A stretch of DNA of 64,000 nucleotides from Isochrysis galbana (Eukaryota; Haptophyta; Isochrysidales; Isochrysidaceae), in assembly GCA_018136815.1 (NCBI GenBank), contig CM030936.1, positions 6,127,505-6,191,504 of the forward strand, written 5' to 3'. Positions 32,167 through 41,724 of this stretch are shown here, piece after piece (within the stretch, counting starts at the first letter, position 1; every line of letters starts with the position of its first letter). Position numbers and translations under genes: made by a program. The notes under the pieces were generated by a model. The model saw only the letters and a list, made by a program, of their open reading frames with translations. It did not search any database and was not told the origin of the DNA.

Positions 32167-34642
32167 ATGCTCTCGGTGGTGCTCTCATGCCTCTCCTTCT
32201 CTCTCGGCTCGCCGGCGATGGAAGCAGCGGCGCGGTGCGGCAGCGTGCGCATGGTGACACCGGCGCCGCTCGGCGACATGGTGCGTGCTGCGCACAGCAC
32301 TGCTTCATGGCGGGTGGGCTCACTCTTGTTCTCTCGATAAGCGGCAGACCTCTCTCTCTCTCTCCCTCGCTCCCTCCCTCCCTCCCTCTCTCATGCACGC
32401 GCGGGGGGTGAGTCGGGGTGGGGGGCGTGGGTTTTCATTGGTATGGAAGGAGGGCGGGACTCTCTGACGGATGTGCTCGAGGAGGGAGTGCGTAAGGGTA
32501 GAGAGGTGCAGGTTGCTGGGGAAATGTTGAGGAGAGGGAAGGCAACAGGTAGGGAGTGATTGAGTGATGGGAGGGGGGCAGGGAAGGGAGCGCGAGTGTT
32601 CCCTCCACCGAACCCTGGACTGTGGCCTGGAGTGGGATGCGAGGCTAGCGCCTCTAGCACATGCTCAGTCGGGGGTATGCCTTGCATGCGCATGCACCTG
32701 CCTGAACGCAGGGCAAGGGATTGCACAAGCGGGTTTGCTTGTGTTGGTATGAGCAAGAGCCTACCTCAGCGCCCTTCTACACAAGCCCCAACACCCAGCA
32801 ACCAACATGCGGTCTCACCTGTTTGATTTGCAGGTCGGCAAACGCACTCGCCCCAAGATCGCCACTGATATCACTCAGCTGATAGGCAACACACCGTTGC
32901 TCAAGCTCGGCAAGAATGCCGAGGGCTGTGGCGCGACTATCTTGTGCAAGCTCGAATCGATGGAGCCTTGCAACTCGGTCAAAGACCGCATCGGCTACTC
33001 GATGATCATCGAGGCGGAGAACCGTGGCGAGATCAAGGCGGGAGAGACTACTCTGGTTGAGCCCACGTCTGGCAACACCGGCATTGGCCTTGCGATGGTT
33101 GCCGCTGCTAAGGGGTACAAGCTCATCCTAACGATGCCCGAATCCATGTCGATGGAGCGCCGCGTGATGCTCAAGGCTTTGGGTGCCGAACTTGTGCTCA
33201 CGCCTGCTGCCAAGGGCATGGGTACGCGCCCTTCGCTGGTAGTCGCCATTGAAGAAGTCAACGTCACGGGGGTATGGTGTGGGAGTGGTTGCAAACATCC
33301 ATGTGCTCATCCCAACTGGAGATGGCTCCAACTCCTGCCCGCAATCATTGCCATCGCCGCAGGCAGCGCGTTGCTCCCAAATGGCTGTCCAGTCTCCACT
33401 GCGACCGCTTCTGATTCATCCCGCTGCGTCGGCCGCTAGGTGGCGCTGTGAAGAAGGCTGAGCAGATCGTCGCTGCGCTTGGCAGTAAGGGCAAGCTCCT
33501 GCAACAGTTTGAGAACTCAGACAACCCAAAGATTCACAGGGAGACCACCGGTGAGGAGCTCGACGGCCGTGCGTTAATCAGCCGGTGGCTCTCGCCATGC
33601 TGGCCTCCCGATGCGCGTCTCGTTTAATGCCATACGCGCGCTCATCTTCAGGCCCGGAGATTTGGGCCGACACTGATGGCGCAATCGACATTTTCGTTGG
33701 TGGTGTCGGCACCGGTGGTACTATCACAGGCTGCGCCCAGTACATCAAGCCCCTCAAACCCGAGTGCAAGTTCGTGGCACTTGAGCCGGTGAGCTTTACA
33801 TTATCCAAGCGCTCCTGAAGCCTCGCCGTGTCCTGCTGTCTTCCCGCACGTGCTGTACCGGGGCCTCGCGCCCGACTTCGATCCCACAGCCGTGTTCGTC
33901 ATGTCACACCGGCCTCGCACGGGATTTTGGTGCTCGCAGGTGTCGTCGCCAGTTCTCTCGGGCGGCAAACATCAGGGCCCTCACAAAATTCAGGGTATTG
34001 GTGCTGGCTTCATACCTGGGAACGCCGACCTCTCGATGATTGATGAAGTCATGCAGGCAAGTTGAGCTTAGTGATTCGTATGTCTGAGATTGCGTGTTTG
34101 CTCGAGGTTGCATGTTTTTCGAGCTCGCGTACCAGGACGGAAACGCCTGGTACAAGCCAACTTCCATTGACGGCCGATGCGCCCTATATGCCATCTATTT
34201 ACGCCGCTTAATTGCACGTTGAGTGGCCGACGAGTGGCCCTTGCGGAGGGCGGTCTAGCACGTGCTGGGGTTCCTATCACCTGAGCCGAAGGCTGTGGGA
34301 ATTCCTATTAGGTCTCCGACGATGACGCCATCGCCACCGCTCGCGATCTCGCTGCCACTGAAGGGCTCATGTGTGGTATCTCGTCGGGTGCTTCCGTCTG
34401 GGCTGCCAAGCAGCTTGCCATGAGGTGGGTGCTACGCCTCCCAAAGGCGTTCGACGTGTGTGAACCATCCTCTAGTACTTTGGTTGCTCTCTTCACGATG
34501 CACAAACCCTTGCAGGCCTGAGAATGCTGGCAAGACGATCGTGTGCATCATTCCCTCCTTTGGCGAGCGTTACCTCTCCACCATCCTGTACGCAAATCTT
34601 TGGGAGGAGGCGTCCGCGCAGACTGCTGAGCCCGTCGACTAG
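32167..34642 (+). CDS. Cysteine synthase (O-acetylserine (thiol)lyase), seven exons, 368 aa
   Basis: Exons 32167-32280, 32834-33221, 33440-33550, 33652-33788, 33940-34056, 34312-34424, 34516-34642. The protein converts O-acetylserine and sulfide to cysteine and acetate with pyridoxal phosphate. Seen: [24 protein letters not shown] with the PLP-binding Lys, [29 protein letters not shown] (phosphate cradle), MCGISSGAS and the end SFGERYLST. Length matches the family plus an extension: exon 1 encodes about 38 residues ([16 protein letters not shown] onward) likely to be an organelle-targeting or signal region. The fifth intron (34057-34311) has a GC donor (CAG|GCAAGT) and AG acceptor; the rest are GT-AG. 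The long first intron (32281-32833) follows the targeting exon. Confidence 0.93.
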
Positions 34643-35280
34643 GGGATGGGCCAGAGTCATGGTTCCCCGATTCTTAGTCTCGTCTAACCCTGACCTCTTC
34701 ACATAATCTCTTTTACGAGGTTGACCGTGCACAGCACGTAACACTCGGCGCTTTTGACAAGCAAGCTACTTGGCCATACTGTTGCGGCTCAGTACTTCCT
34801 CGATCCGTCTAGCGCTCCATTTCTTATCGTTGTTATTGTCAAAATACATATCAACGAAATTTATATTTATACTTCGTTCAGCATGGGGATGGGGGGTTGT
34901 CGAGTCGAGCGTTGCTGGAGCGCTCTGGGCCACTCCGTCGCGAGCGGCACTGGCGGCTAGCGCGGCGCTTTTGGCACTCCGCCTCCCCACCGGGAGTCGG
35001 GTGAAAGAAATTCTGGATCGGGTCGGGCAACTCGCAACTCCATCCGTGTGGCCCACAAGGGTGGGGTGAAAACGGGAAGTGTGTCAACATGGAACATGGG
35101 TCATGGGTCATGGGTCTTGAGTCTTGAGTTGAAATTTTTGGTGCTTGAAACAGAGGGCGAGGGAGTTTGTGCTGCTTGGGTTGATTGCAGTGGAAAGAGG
35201 GAGTGGGAGAGGGAGACAAGTGGTGAAAGAGGGCCCAAGGCCGGGCATTGAGTTGTGAGTTCTCAGTGAGTTGTATGTGC
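34643..35280. other. Intergenic stretch with short dispersed repeat words
   Basis: GTGGGGTGAAAACGGGAAGTGT near 35060 recurs at about 36160, and a 22-nt stretch near 34868 (TTTATACTTCGTTCAGCATG) recurs near 2672 with two differences. These suggest worn transposable-element pieces. No gene seen. Confidence 0.45.
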
Positions 35281-35395
35281 ACTTAAGTCGCGTTCCGTCA
35301 AAAGAGAGCCAGGTGATTTTTTTGTTATCCATATGTGCTTGTTTTCTTTTTGGGTAGCCACAATAATTGAGTACAAAGCTAATCACGCTCCCCCA
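35281..35395 (+). repeat. Repeat shared in inverted orientation with 48890-48995
   Basis: TTAAGTCGCGTTCCGTCAAA, CCAGGTGATTTTT, TTGTTTTCTTTTT and ACAAAGCTAATC here match the reverse complement of 48890-48995 in order. It lies immediately 3' of the small minus-strand coding region at 35422-35823, as a 3' UTR or element end would. Confidence 0.7.
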
Positions 35396-35421
35396 CTCTC
35401 AACACACGCGGTAACCCCCAG

Positions 35422-35823
35422 CTACGCGGGCTGAGTTTTCATCTTCTTCGTCTTTTTCTCACATCCCTCTTCCTCAATGTCGTTCTGCTGGCAGGCGACA
35501 ATGTCGTTTGGCTGATCTTGGGTGGCGAGGTCCGTGACGCGTGCGAGGACGGCCTTCTTGTTCTCCATGTAGAGTTTGCCAGCTGCTCGGTGCACTTGCA
35601 CCATGGGATCCGTTTCGGCGTACGCGACCGCCATGATGTATTCCATGCAGAGGTACGCGACGGCGGCCTCGTCTCCAATGTACTTGGTCTTGGGGATCCT
35701 GTCGTACTCGTCGGAGTAGTCGCCGACGAGCATGAGGGTTGCCTTGCACCAACGGCCCATGTATGGCTTGATGAGTGCCCACGCCTTAGGGGGTACGCAG
35801 AGGGAAAAAGTTGACATGCGCAC
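35422..35823 (-). CDS. Small protein of unknown family, probably the last exon of a repeat-associated gene
   Basis: Minus-strand frame of 133 codons. The convincing part starts at about 35785, after a pyrimidine tract ending CCCCCTAAG, so it may be an exon: AWALIKPYMGRWCKATLML, GDYSDEYDRIPKTKYIGDEA, then AVAYLCMEYIMAVAYAETDP, VHRAAGKLYMENKKAVLAR and a Lys-rich end (CEKKTKKMKTQPA). Codon choice and composition look coding and it is probably a soluble helical protein. A preceding exon may be KADNYINTHFKRYFA near 35915-35960, also preceded by CTCCTCTAAG. The flanking repeats recur at 48.6 kb, so it may be carried by a mobile element. I do not recognise the family. Confidence 0.45.
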   Translation of the reverse strand: MRMSTFSLCVPPKAWALIKPYMGRWCKATLMLVGDYSDEYDRIPKTKYIGDEAAVAYLCMEYIMAVAYAETDPMVQVHRAAGKLYMENKKAVLARVTDLATQDQPNDIVACQQNDIEEEGCEKKTKKMKTQPA

Positions 35824-36050
35824 GCACGGCGTCTACGCGGGGGGACCGGTGCACATCGCGCCGTGCCCATGCACGGCGTGCACGATGCGATTGCAAGTCA
35901 TCACAGATGCTCCGTGCGAAATATCTCTTAAAATGAGTGTTTATGTAGTTGTCGGCCTTAGAGGAGACGCAGGGGAAAAGCGCTGACACGGCGTCCCCCT
36001 CGGGGGGAACATGCACCGCGGGGAAGCAGAGAAAAAAAGTTGTTATGCTA
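35781..36050 (-). repeat. Tandem intron-like repeat units (GCACGCACGGCG family)
   Basis: Two units start near 35781 and 35955 with GCCTTAG(A/G)GG..ACGCAG.GG.AAAA. The first continues through ATGCGCACGCACGGCG, a GC-rich hairpin, CACGGCGTGCAC, GATTGCAAGTCATCACA. Related units occur at 48608-48725 and 48756-48870. On the minus strand each unit ends in a pyrimidine tract plus TAAG directly before a coding-like segment, i.e. like an intron 3' end. Confidence 0.6.
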
Positions 36051-36129
36051 GTCTGCATTTAATTTTAAAATACTGCTCTATACACAACTGTGGACATTCG
36101 ATCGCTCAAATCGACTGATGTCCCACAAT

Positions 36130-36640
36130 TGACGGAACGACACCTTTGTGGCGCCCACAACAGTGGGGTGAAAACGAGAAGTGTGACAAGAGGGAAAACA
36201 GAGGCGTGGGGTGCTCTCCGTATGGGGTTGAAGGTTGTGAAGTGCCCTCCCATGATGGGTGCACTGATGGTAGAGGTTTCCACCATGGGGAGGGTTGCTG
36301 AGCTGCCCTCCCACATCCCACATGCACATTGAGACGCATGAGGGCATGAGGTGCTCTTGGGGTGGGAGGGTTTCCCACTATAGGAGGGGGTCTCAAAGAC
36401 CCCCTACATGCTACGCAGAGCCATGGTCGCAACTTGTTCGGTGCCAGTGCTCGCCACCCGCGCGCTCGCGCGGGCGTGGTTTGGAAGGGCTGGATGGGCT
36501 TTGAGAGGTGAGAGGGCTCTCTGAGCGAGCCGCGCGCCTCGGGCGGCGTGTGGCGTCCCAGGTGGGGCGCAATGGCGAGGGTCGACTGGGGCTCGGGAGC
36601 GGTCGCGGCACGCTCCATAGGTCAAACTATGACAATAGCT
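36130..36640 (+). repeat. Composite of short dispersed repeats
   Basis: Holds the GTGGGGTGAAAACGAGAAGTGTGAC word shared with 35060 and, at 36535-36640, the CTCGGGAGCGGTCGCGGC(A)CGCTCCATAGG block shared with 20940-21045. The region otherwise looks like degraded element sequence. Confidence 0.5.
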
Positions 36641-37104
36641 TCAAGTTTTATATTATCATAGACTCTTACTCAGCCCGAAGCGCGCGAGCGCGCCGCACAA
36701 ATCAAGATTACGAATTGACAACCGCATGTATCTTGACGCGACAACAAGACGTAGCCGTTTGCAAGTCGTAAGCACCAAGTGGCCCAGTTCCGTTGTACTG
36801 ACATACTCGCCTAGTGATGCATGGGCGCGGCAATGGCGCACTGCCACGGCTAGGGGTGGGTGGGTGGGGAGTTGGGGAGGAAAGCAATTTATGGGAGACG
36901 TGAAGACAAACATAGAGAGGCAAAGATGGGAAGGGAGTGTGCCACGACGCATCGCCGCGTGTTTGAGTTTAAGTTGTAGTGGACACAAAAAATGCAGCCG
37001 CATTAAAACGACAAGAAGAAGAAAAACGAGGTCGTCGCGATTGCTGCCACGCTCCAGATGTGAGAGGTCGCGAATGCTACTGCGCTCAAGATGTGAGAAA
37101 GACA
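36641..37104. other. Intergenic, 3' side of the EF-hand gene
   Basis: No coding family or repeat recognised; a GGTGGGTGGGTGGGG word lies near 36855. Confidence 0.45.
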
Positions 37105-37650
37105 TCACGGGCCCATCATGAGCCTCTTGAAGCAGTCGTAGTAGATCTTGCCTTCGTACGTGGGGATGGCTGCACGCACCATGGCACACGTCTCTTCACC
37201 CGTCATATCCTCTCCTAGTTGCTGCATGACCGCAGCAAGATCATGGCAGGTGACGTATCCACGACCCTCTGCATCCAGCTTCTGGAAGGATGCCTTGAGC
37301 TCGAGCTCAGCGTCAATGTCCTTCATCTTCACCGCCATCAACTCGGTAAAGAGGTCAAAATCGATACGTCCGCCTCGAGAGGCATATTGAGAGTAGGCGC
37401 CCGCGCCAATGAGCTCGCGCATCTCCTGGGGCGAGGCTGTGTAGCCCATGCTCGCGAAGATAGTGACGAGCTCTTCGACCGAGATGAAGCCGTCCTTGTC
37501 GGCATCGAAGAGAGAGAAGGTCTCGCGGTACTGGCGCATTTTGGCCTCAGGGATATGCATCGTGTCCAGCTTCATGCCGTCGAAACTAGGCTTCATCACC
37601 TTGCGGCCGGACGATTGCCGAGTGAGCGAGGAAGGAGAGTCGCGAGCCAT
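37105..37650 (-). CDS. Centrin/calmodulin-like EF-hand calcium-binding protein, 181 aa
   Basis: Single-exon minus-strand frame, ATG at 37650. A basic N-terminal tail (MARDSPSSLTRQSSGRKVMK) precedes four EF-hand units. The first loop, DADKDGFISVEE, is canonical. The second (AYSQYASRGGRIDF) lacks the usual acidic positions. The third, DAEGRGYVTCHD, keeps several ligands, and the fourth (TYEGKIYYDCF) is degenerate. Length and the basic tail resemble centrins or calmodulin-like proteins, which act as Ca2+ sensors at the basal body or elsewhere. Probably only one or two sites bind calcium. Neighbouring genes do not inform its role. Confidence 0.85.
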   Translation of the reverse strand: MARDSPSSLTRQSSGRKVMKPSFDGMKLDTMHIPEAKMRQYRETFSLFDADKDGFISVEELVTIFASMGYTASPQEMRELIGAGAYSQYASRGGRIDFDLFTELMAVKMKDIDAELELKASFQKLDAEGRGYVTCHDLAAVMQQLGEDMTGEETCAMVRAAIPTYEGKIYYDCFKRLMMGP

Positions 37651-37940
37651 TGCTGGCTGTCCGCCGGGGGGTGGAGCGAGCGACGGTTTCTTTCTCCTCT
37701 AAAGTATTTCCTCTCTGCTCTCCGCTCTCCCCTCTCTCCCCTTTCCCCTCTCCCCGCGTAAGATATTGCTGTGACAGTATAACCTTAGTGCTGTGGGACC
37801 TAGTGGCTAATGGGACCGTGGCTTCATCGGTCATCGTCATCGGCAATAGAGCCGCTACTTCACACCGCGATGGCGCGATGCAGGGGGTGCGGTGTGCGCG
37901 GTTGGTGAATGGCTCGTCCGGCGTATGTGGCTAGAGATGT

Positions 37941-38070
37941 AGGGCGGTCAAACAGGGGCTTTTTAACTACTAGTAAGGGTTGGGCTGCATTTTTTGACCG
38001 TGGCGCGATGCCCAATAAAAAACCTCCCGGGGGGGCTACCTGACGCTACGAAAATCTTCGCCAAGAAATG
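37941..38070 (+). repeat. Dispersed repeat family 2, copy 1 (GGGCGGTCAAACA family)
   Basis: Begins AGGGCGGTCAAACA and contains TTTTTTGACCGTGGCGCGATGCCCAATAAAA, with GAAAATCTTCGCC.AGAAATGG at its end; the same ordered blocks occur at 44831-44985. CGGTCAAA near the start and TTTGACCG internally form an inverted pair, as in a small transposon or hairpin element. Confidence 0.7.
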
Positions 38071-39600
38071 GTGCGATTCGCCCCCCCTCTCTCCCCCTCC
38101 GTCACGCGCGCTCACGCTCTACCCGTAAAGAATGGGCGGTCGCGCCCGGGCGCCCGCGGGGGGATCGGTTCCTTTAGATCTAAGCTACATTCGGCATTTG
38201 ATTCCCGCCCGATGCAGCGCCGTGTCGGGCTGCCGACAGTCCGACCACCCCCTGACCCTTTGGCATCATTGCCCGCGCAGCCCACCCAGCTCCTCACAGC
38301 GAGCGCACGCGGCTACCCTGGCTACCAGAGGCCCCATCCCGACCATCCCGACCCGCCCCTCGCAGGATTGGCCCTCTCTCGAACTCGGCATCGAGAACCA
38401 GGACCAGCTCGCCAACGCGGCCGTCCACGCGTGGCTGACGAGCCTGCGCATTGAGGCTGCCTACGCGGCCATCCTCTCTCGGACAGTGCCAGATCCGGCA
38501 TTGATCGATGAGGCGAGACCCGTGGGTGGGGGGAAATCTGCGGAAGGGGGGTGAAATGCAGAAGGGGGAAACTGCAGAGGGGGGGGGGAAAGGGGGAATG
38601 CAGAGGGGCCCAGTTCTGTTACCTGCATTTCTTACCTTAAACGCGTGAACAATTACTGTAACGGTAAAAATAAAACTCAAATCCTCGAATTTATTCGAGA
38701 CGAAAATCGGCGAACCAGGACTTGAGCCCAGACGAGAGAATCCGAATCTGCACGCCTTGAATGACCAAGATGGACATAGAAGACGATATATATATAACGA
38801 CGAAGGCACGTACCCATGCCGAAATATTCATGCCAGGAGGCCTGAATACAACATCTGCTCGCTCAGGGCCTTTGAGGTGATATCAGCTGATGAGGTCCAT
38901 CAGCTTATATCAGCTATGATATCAGTGTATGAGTGTCAGCCTCGAAGTTGGTGTCAGCTGATGAACTGATGCACCATCACTGGTCGAAATCAGCCATCCG
39001 AAAGAACACTGGTGGTGCGCGGGCTCGTGCGATGCGCACCTCCATATCCATGGCTACGGCCAAATGCCGTGGCCGCATCGGGCGAGTGGAGGGCGAAGCG
39101 CTCTTCTCGCCGCGTCGTTGGCAGACGGCCGCGGATTGAGGGCGTCTTTTCCGGCCTGGGCTCGACGGCTGGACCGTGCGTGAGTCCTTTCGCCACGGCC
39201 TGGTCATCGAGAAGCCTGCGGACACTGACGCGTGTGCGACTCACGTCGTGCACGTCGAAAGTGACCCGCACGGACAGAAGCAGAAGCCGATGGGCCCCTC
39301 GTCGTTTGACGATGGGCGGGGCGGGCAGGCGGGCACTACACCACTGTCGTGGTGGAGTATCCCGCCCCTGAGATCAATGACCGCGCGCGCTCGCCCTCGA
39401 AGAAGGTCTGCTACCCAAAGGGCCACCCAGGTGCAAGGAGGAACTACTCCAGCATCCCTGAGAAGTGTGGAGGGGTGGCGCACACCTGAGCGCGGCATGA
39501 GACTCACTGGTGTGGCCTCCGAGGTGACGGGCAGGCTCGGCAGCCCTCCGACCGGGGCGGCCGCCACCGTAGTTCTGAGATTCACTTGAAACACGAAAAA
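38071..39600. other. Intergenic with degenerate coding-like remnants
   Basis: A plus-strand stretch at about 38380-38530 reads LELGIENQDQLANAAVHAW and SLRIEAAYAAIL, and another at 39175-39480 reads DGWTVRESFRHGLVIEKPA, then after a frame change TTVVVEYPAPEINDRARS. Both lack starts and full frames, so they look like broken gene or element pieces. ATATCAGCTGAT-type words recur at 38880-38960. Nothing intact is supported. Confidence 0.4.
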
Positions 39601-39859
39601 AAAACTCCCGTGAGTAGATCAGCCCCTCCCTTTTACCGTTACAGTGAACAACGCAGGGGGGGGGGGGCACTCGTCACTCGTGAATAGGAGCCCAGAAGCG
39701 CTAATCTCTGCTCGCCGAAGCAAGCCGCGGCCCTTCCCTCCTGGCTCTGGCGCCCCCGTCTTCTCTTACCCATTACCCAAACGGGGCGAGAAGACACGTT
39801 TCTGCCGGAGGGGAGAGCTGCCGCTCCCCGCTCCCCCCTCCCCTCCCTCTTCCCTTTTC

Positions 39860-40120
39860 CTCCTCTCTTCCCTGCGGCGGGGGCCCATGGCGCGCGCCTG
39901 CGGCCCCTCTTCAGGTCCCCAGGTGGCCTGCAGGGGCCTGGGAGCACAGCTCAGGGGGCAGGTGAGGCTGGGGCATGGCCCTGGCCCCTCCTGCCTCTCC
40001 CTCGCTGGCGCTCCGAGCCCCTGCCTGCTGGTCGACTGGAGCTGGCTGGGGGGTCCTGAACAGGGGGGCTGGGCCAGGATGATGATTGCCCAGCCCCTGC
40101 CAGAGGGCAGGGGCTGAGGT
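39860..40120 (+). repeat. Dispersed repeat family 1, diverged copy D
   Basis: GATGGCGCGCGCCTGCGGC-like start, CAGCTCAGGGGGCAG, GAGGCTGGGGCATGGCCCTGG and CCTCCTGCCTCTCCCTCGCT match copy C (59275-59420) in order with substitutions. A weaker relative lies at 45095-45200. Confidence 0.6.
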
Positions 40121-40644
40121 TGATTGTACGGGCCCACCCCGGGGGGTGTCCGCGTGTCCGCGATGGAGAAAGGGGGGCGCGAGGCCCCCATTGACCCCCA
40201 CTTATAAAAGTAGGTTGAAACCACCTTCGAGATAGAAGTCTTTGATGAGTCGCGCAGCCGCTGGGGCTGGGGTCGCAGCCTCGCCCCCCCCCCCCCCGCA
40301 ACGGCGGCAACGGCGACGAGAGGAACGTGGACCTCCGCGTGGGACAGCGCGGCGGTTGGGGTCGCCCCGAGCGCCATCCCGTCATCTACCTCCCAGCTGC
40401 CTCCCTCCGCGGGAGGGGGGGAGGAGGCCCCCCCCCCGCGCGAGCTCTCGAGGGGGAGGGGAAGCTTCAGTCGCGACGCGCGGGACTCAGCGGTTGGAGA
40501 GAGGAAGGAGGAGAGGGCTCTGGAGCAGGGGGCGGCGGGGGGGCGGGGGGGGGGGGGGGGTTCGCGCGCGGGGGGGGAGAGAGAGAGAGAGCGGCGGGGA
40601 CGCCTCGAGGCAGCGATCCGCCTCCCCCCGCGGATCCGCTCTCC

Positions 40645-40805
40645 TATTCGAAGGGCGAGCGAATTCTCAACAAGACCGGCGCGTGCTCGTCGTGGAGATC
40701 GTATCCCCACGGGCCGAAGGTTGATCCTCTCATACGAAGGGCGAGCGCTCTCTCAAGAGACCGGCGCGCGCTCGTGATGGAGATCGCATCCTCACCGGCC
40801 GAAGC
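40645..40805 (+). repeat. Tandem duplication, 85-bp unit
   Basis: CGAAGGGCGAGCG...CAAGACCGGCGCG.GCTCG..GTGGAGATCG.ATCC.CACCGGCCGAAG occurs twice, starting near 40650 and 40735. Two further partial echoes (TGATCCTG.AGA...CCATCATCCTCTCTC) lie at 40880-40920 and 40973-41015. Confidence 0.65.
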
Positions 40806-40904
40806 TTGCGAAGCTTCTCTTGTTTTGCTACAAGTCCCAGCCGCCGCCGCCGCCCCTTCTCGTCTTCCAGAGTCTTCCATCTGATCCTGGAGACACTCCA
40901 CGCC

Positions 40905-41004
40905 ATCATCCTCTCTCTCTCTTCCCCTCGCCCCCTCTCTTCCAACCGCACCCCCCCCCCCTTCTCTCTCGTCTGATCCTGCAGAGAAACTCCGGGCGAG
41001 ACGC

Positions 41005-41067
<63 letters not shown>

Positions 41068-41640
41068 GGGGAAAAGTCCAAGCTACGAGAGAGGAGTTGG
41101 GGGCGCCTCGGGCCGAGGAGCGCCTGGATCTCCTCCCTGTCCCCCTTCTTCTCACTAGGCCCCCCTCGCCCGCCCCCCCCCCCCCCCTTCCACAGAGGTC
41201 TTCTCCTCCCTCTCTTCCTCTCTCTTCCTCTCTCTTCCTCTCACCTTTCTCTCTTCTCTTCCCCGCTCTTGCAATCCGTCTCTCGGCCTCTCTCCCTCCA
41301 CCCCCCCCCCCCCCCGACCCCCCCTCTCGCTTTCTACTCGAACAGCATCGGACCCTCGTGTGCAGGTGAGAGAGACAGGGCGAGACGGGGCGGGCGGGCG
41401 CGGACGTGCGCTGCCCGGCTGTTTTCTCTGAGCCCGCCCAAGCAAGCCTCCTCCTCCCCTCGCTGTGCACCCTTTGTCTGGAAGGGCCGACGGGCACACT
41501 CCGTCCCACAGCGAACGGTAACCTCTCTCCTTGAGAGAGAGGGGGGGGAAAGGGGGGGAGTGGGGGAGAGAGGGAGGAGGGAAGGAAAGGGGGGAGTGGT
41601 GGCGGGAGAGGGCTCTCATGCCATATTGAGTCACTAGCTG
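40905..41640 (+). repeat. CT-rich/C-rich region upstream of the histidine kinase
   Basis: Includes a pure CT run at about 41010-41063, several C-runs of 14 or more, and a GA/G-rich stretch at 41530-41610. Probably 5' UTR, first intron or promoter of the kinase gene; long frames through it are compositional. Confidence 0.6.
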
Positions 41641-41724
41641 CCGCTCTCCAACGCTTCACGTGCCCAAGCCCGCACAGCACCATGCTCGTTGGGGCTTGCG
41701 CCCACCACTCTACCTGCCACTCGG

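Noticed and set aside
38690-38760. tRNA-like sequence on the minus strand (a GGATTCTC..GGGCTCAAGTCC-like stretch)
   Set aside because: No consistent acceptor or anticodon stem could be drawn; at best a degraded tRNA-derived fragment.
40730-41683. Minus-strand frame of 317 codons
   Set aside because: Encodes Arg-Glu and Gly repeats from the CT tract complement; lies in the likely 5' region of the kinase gene.
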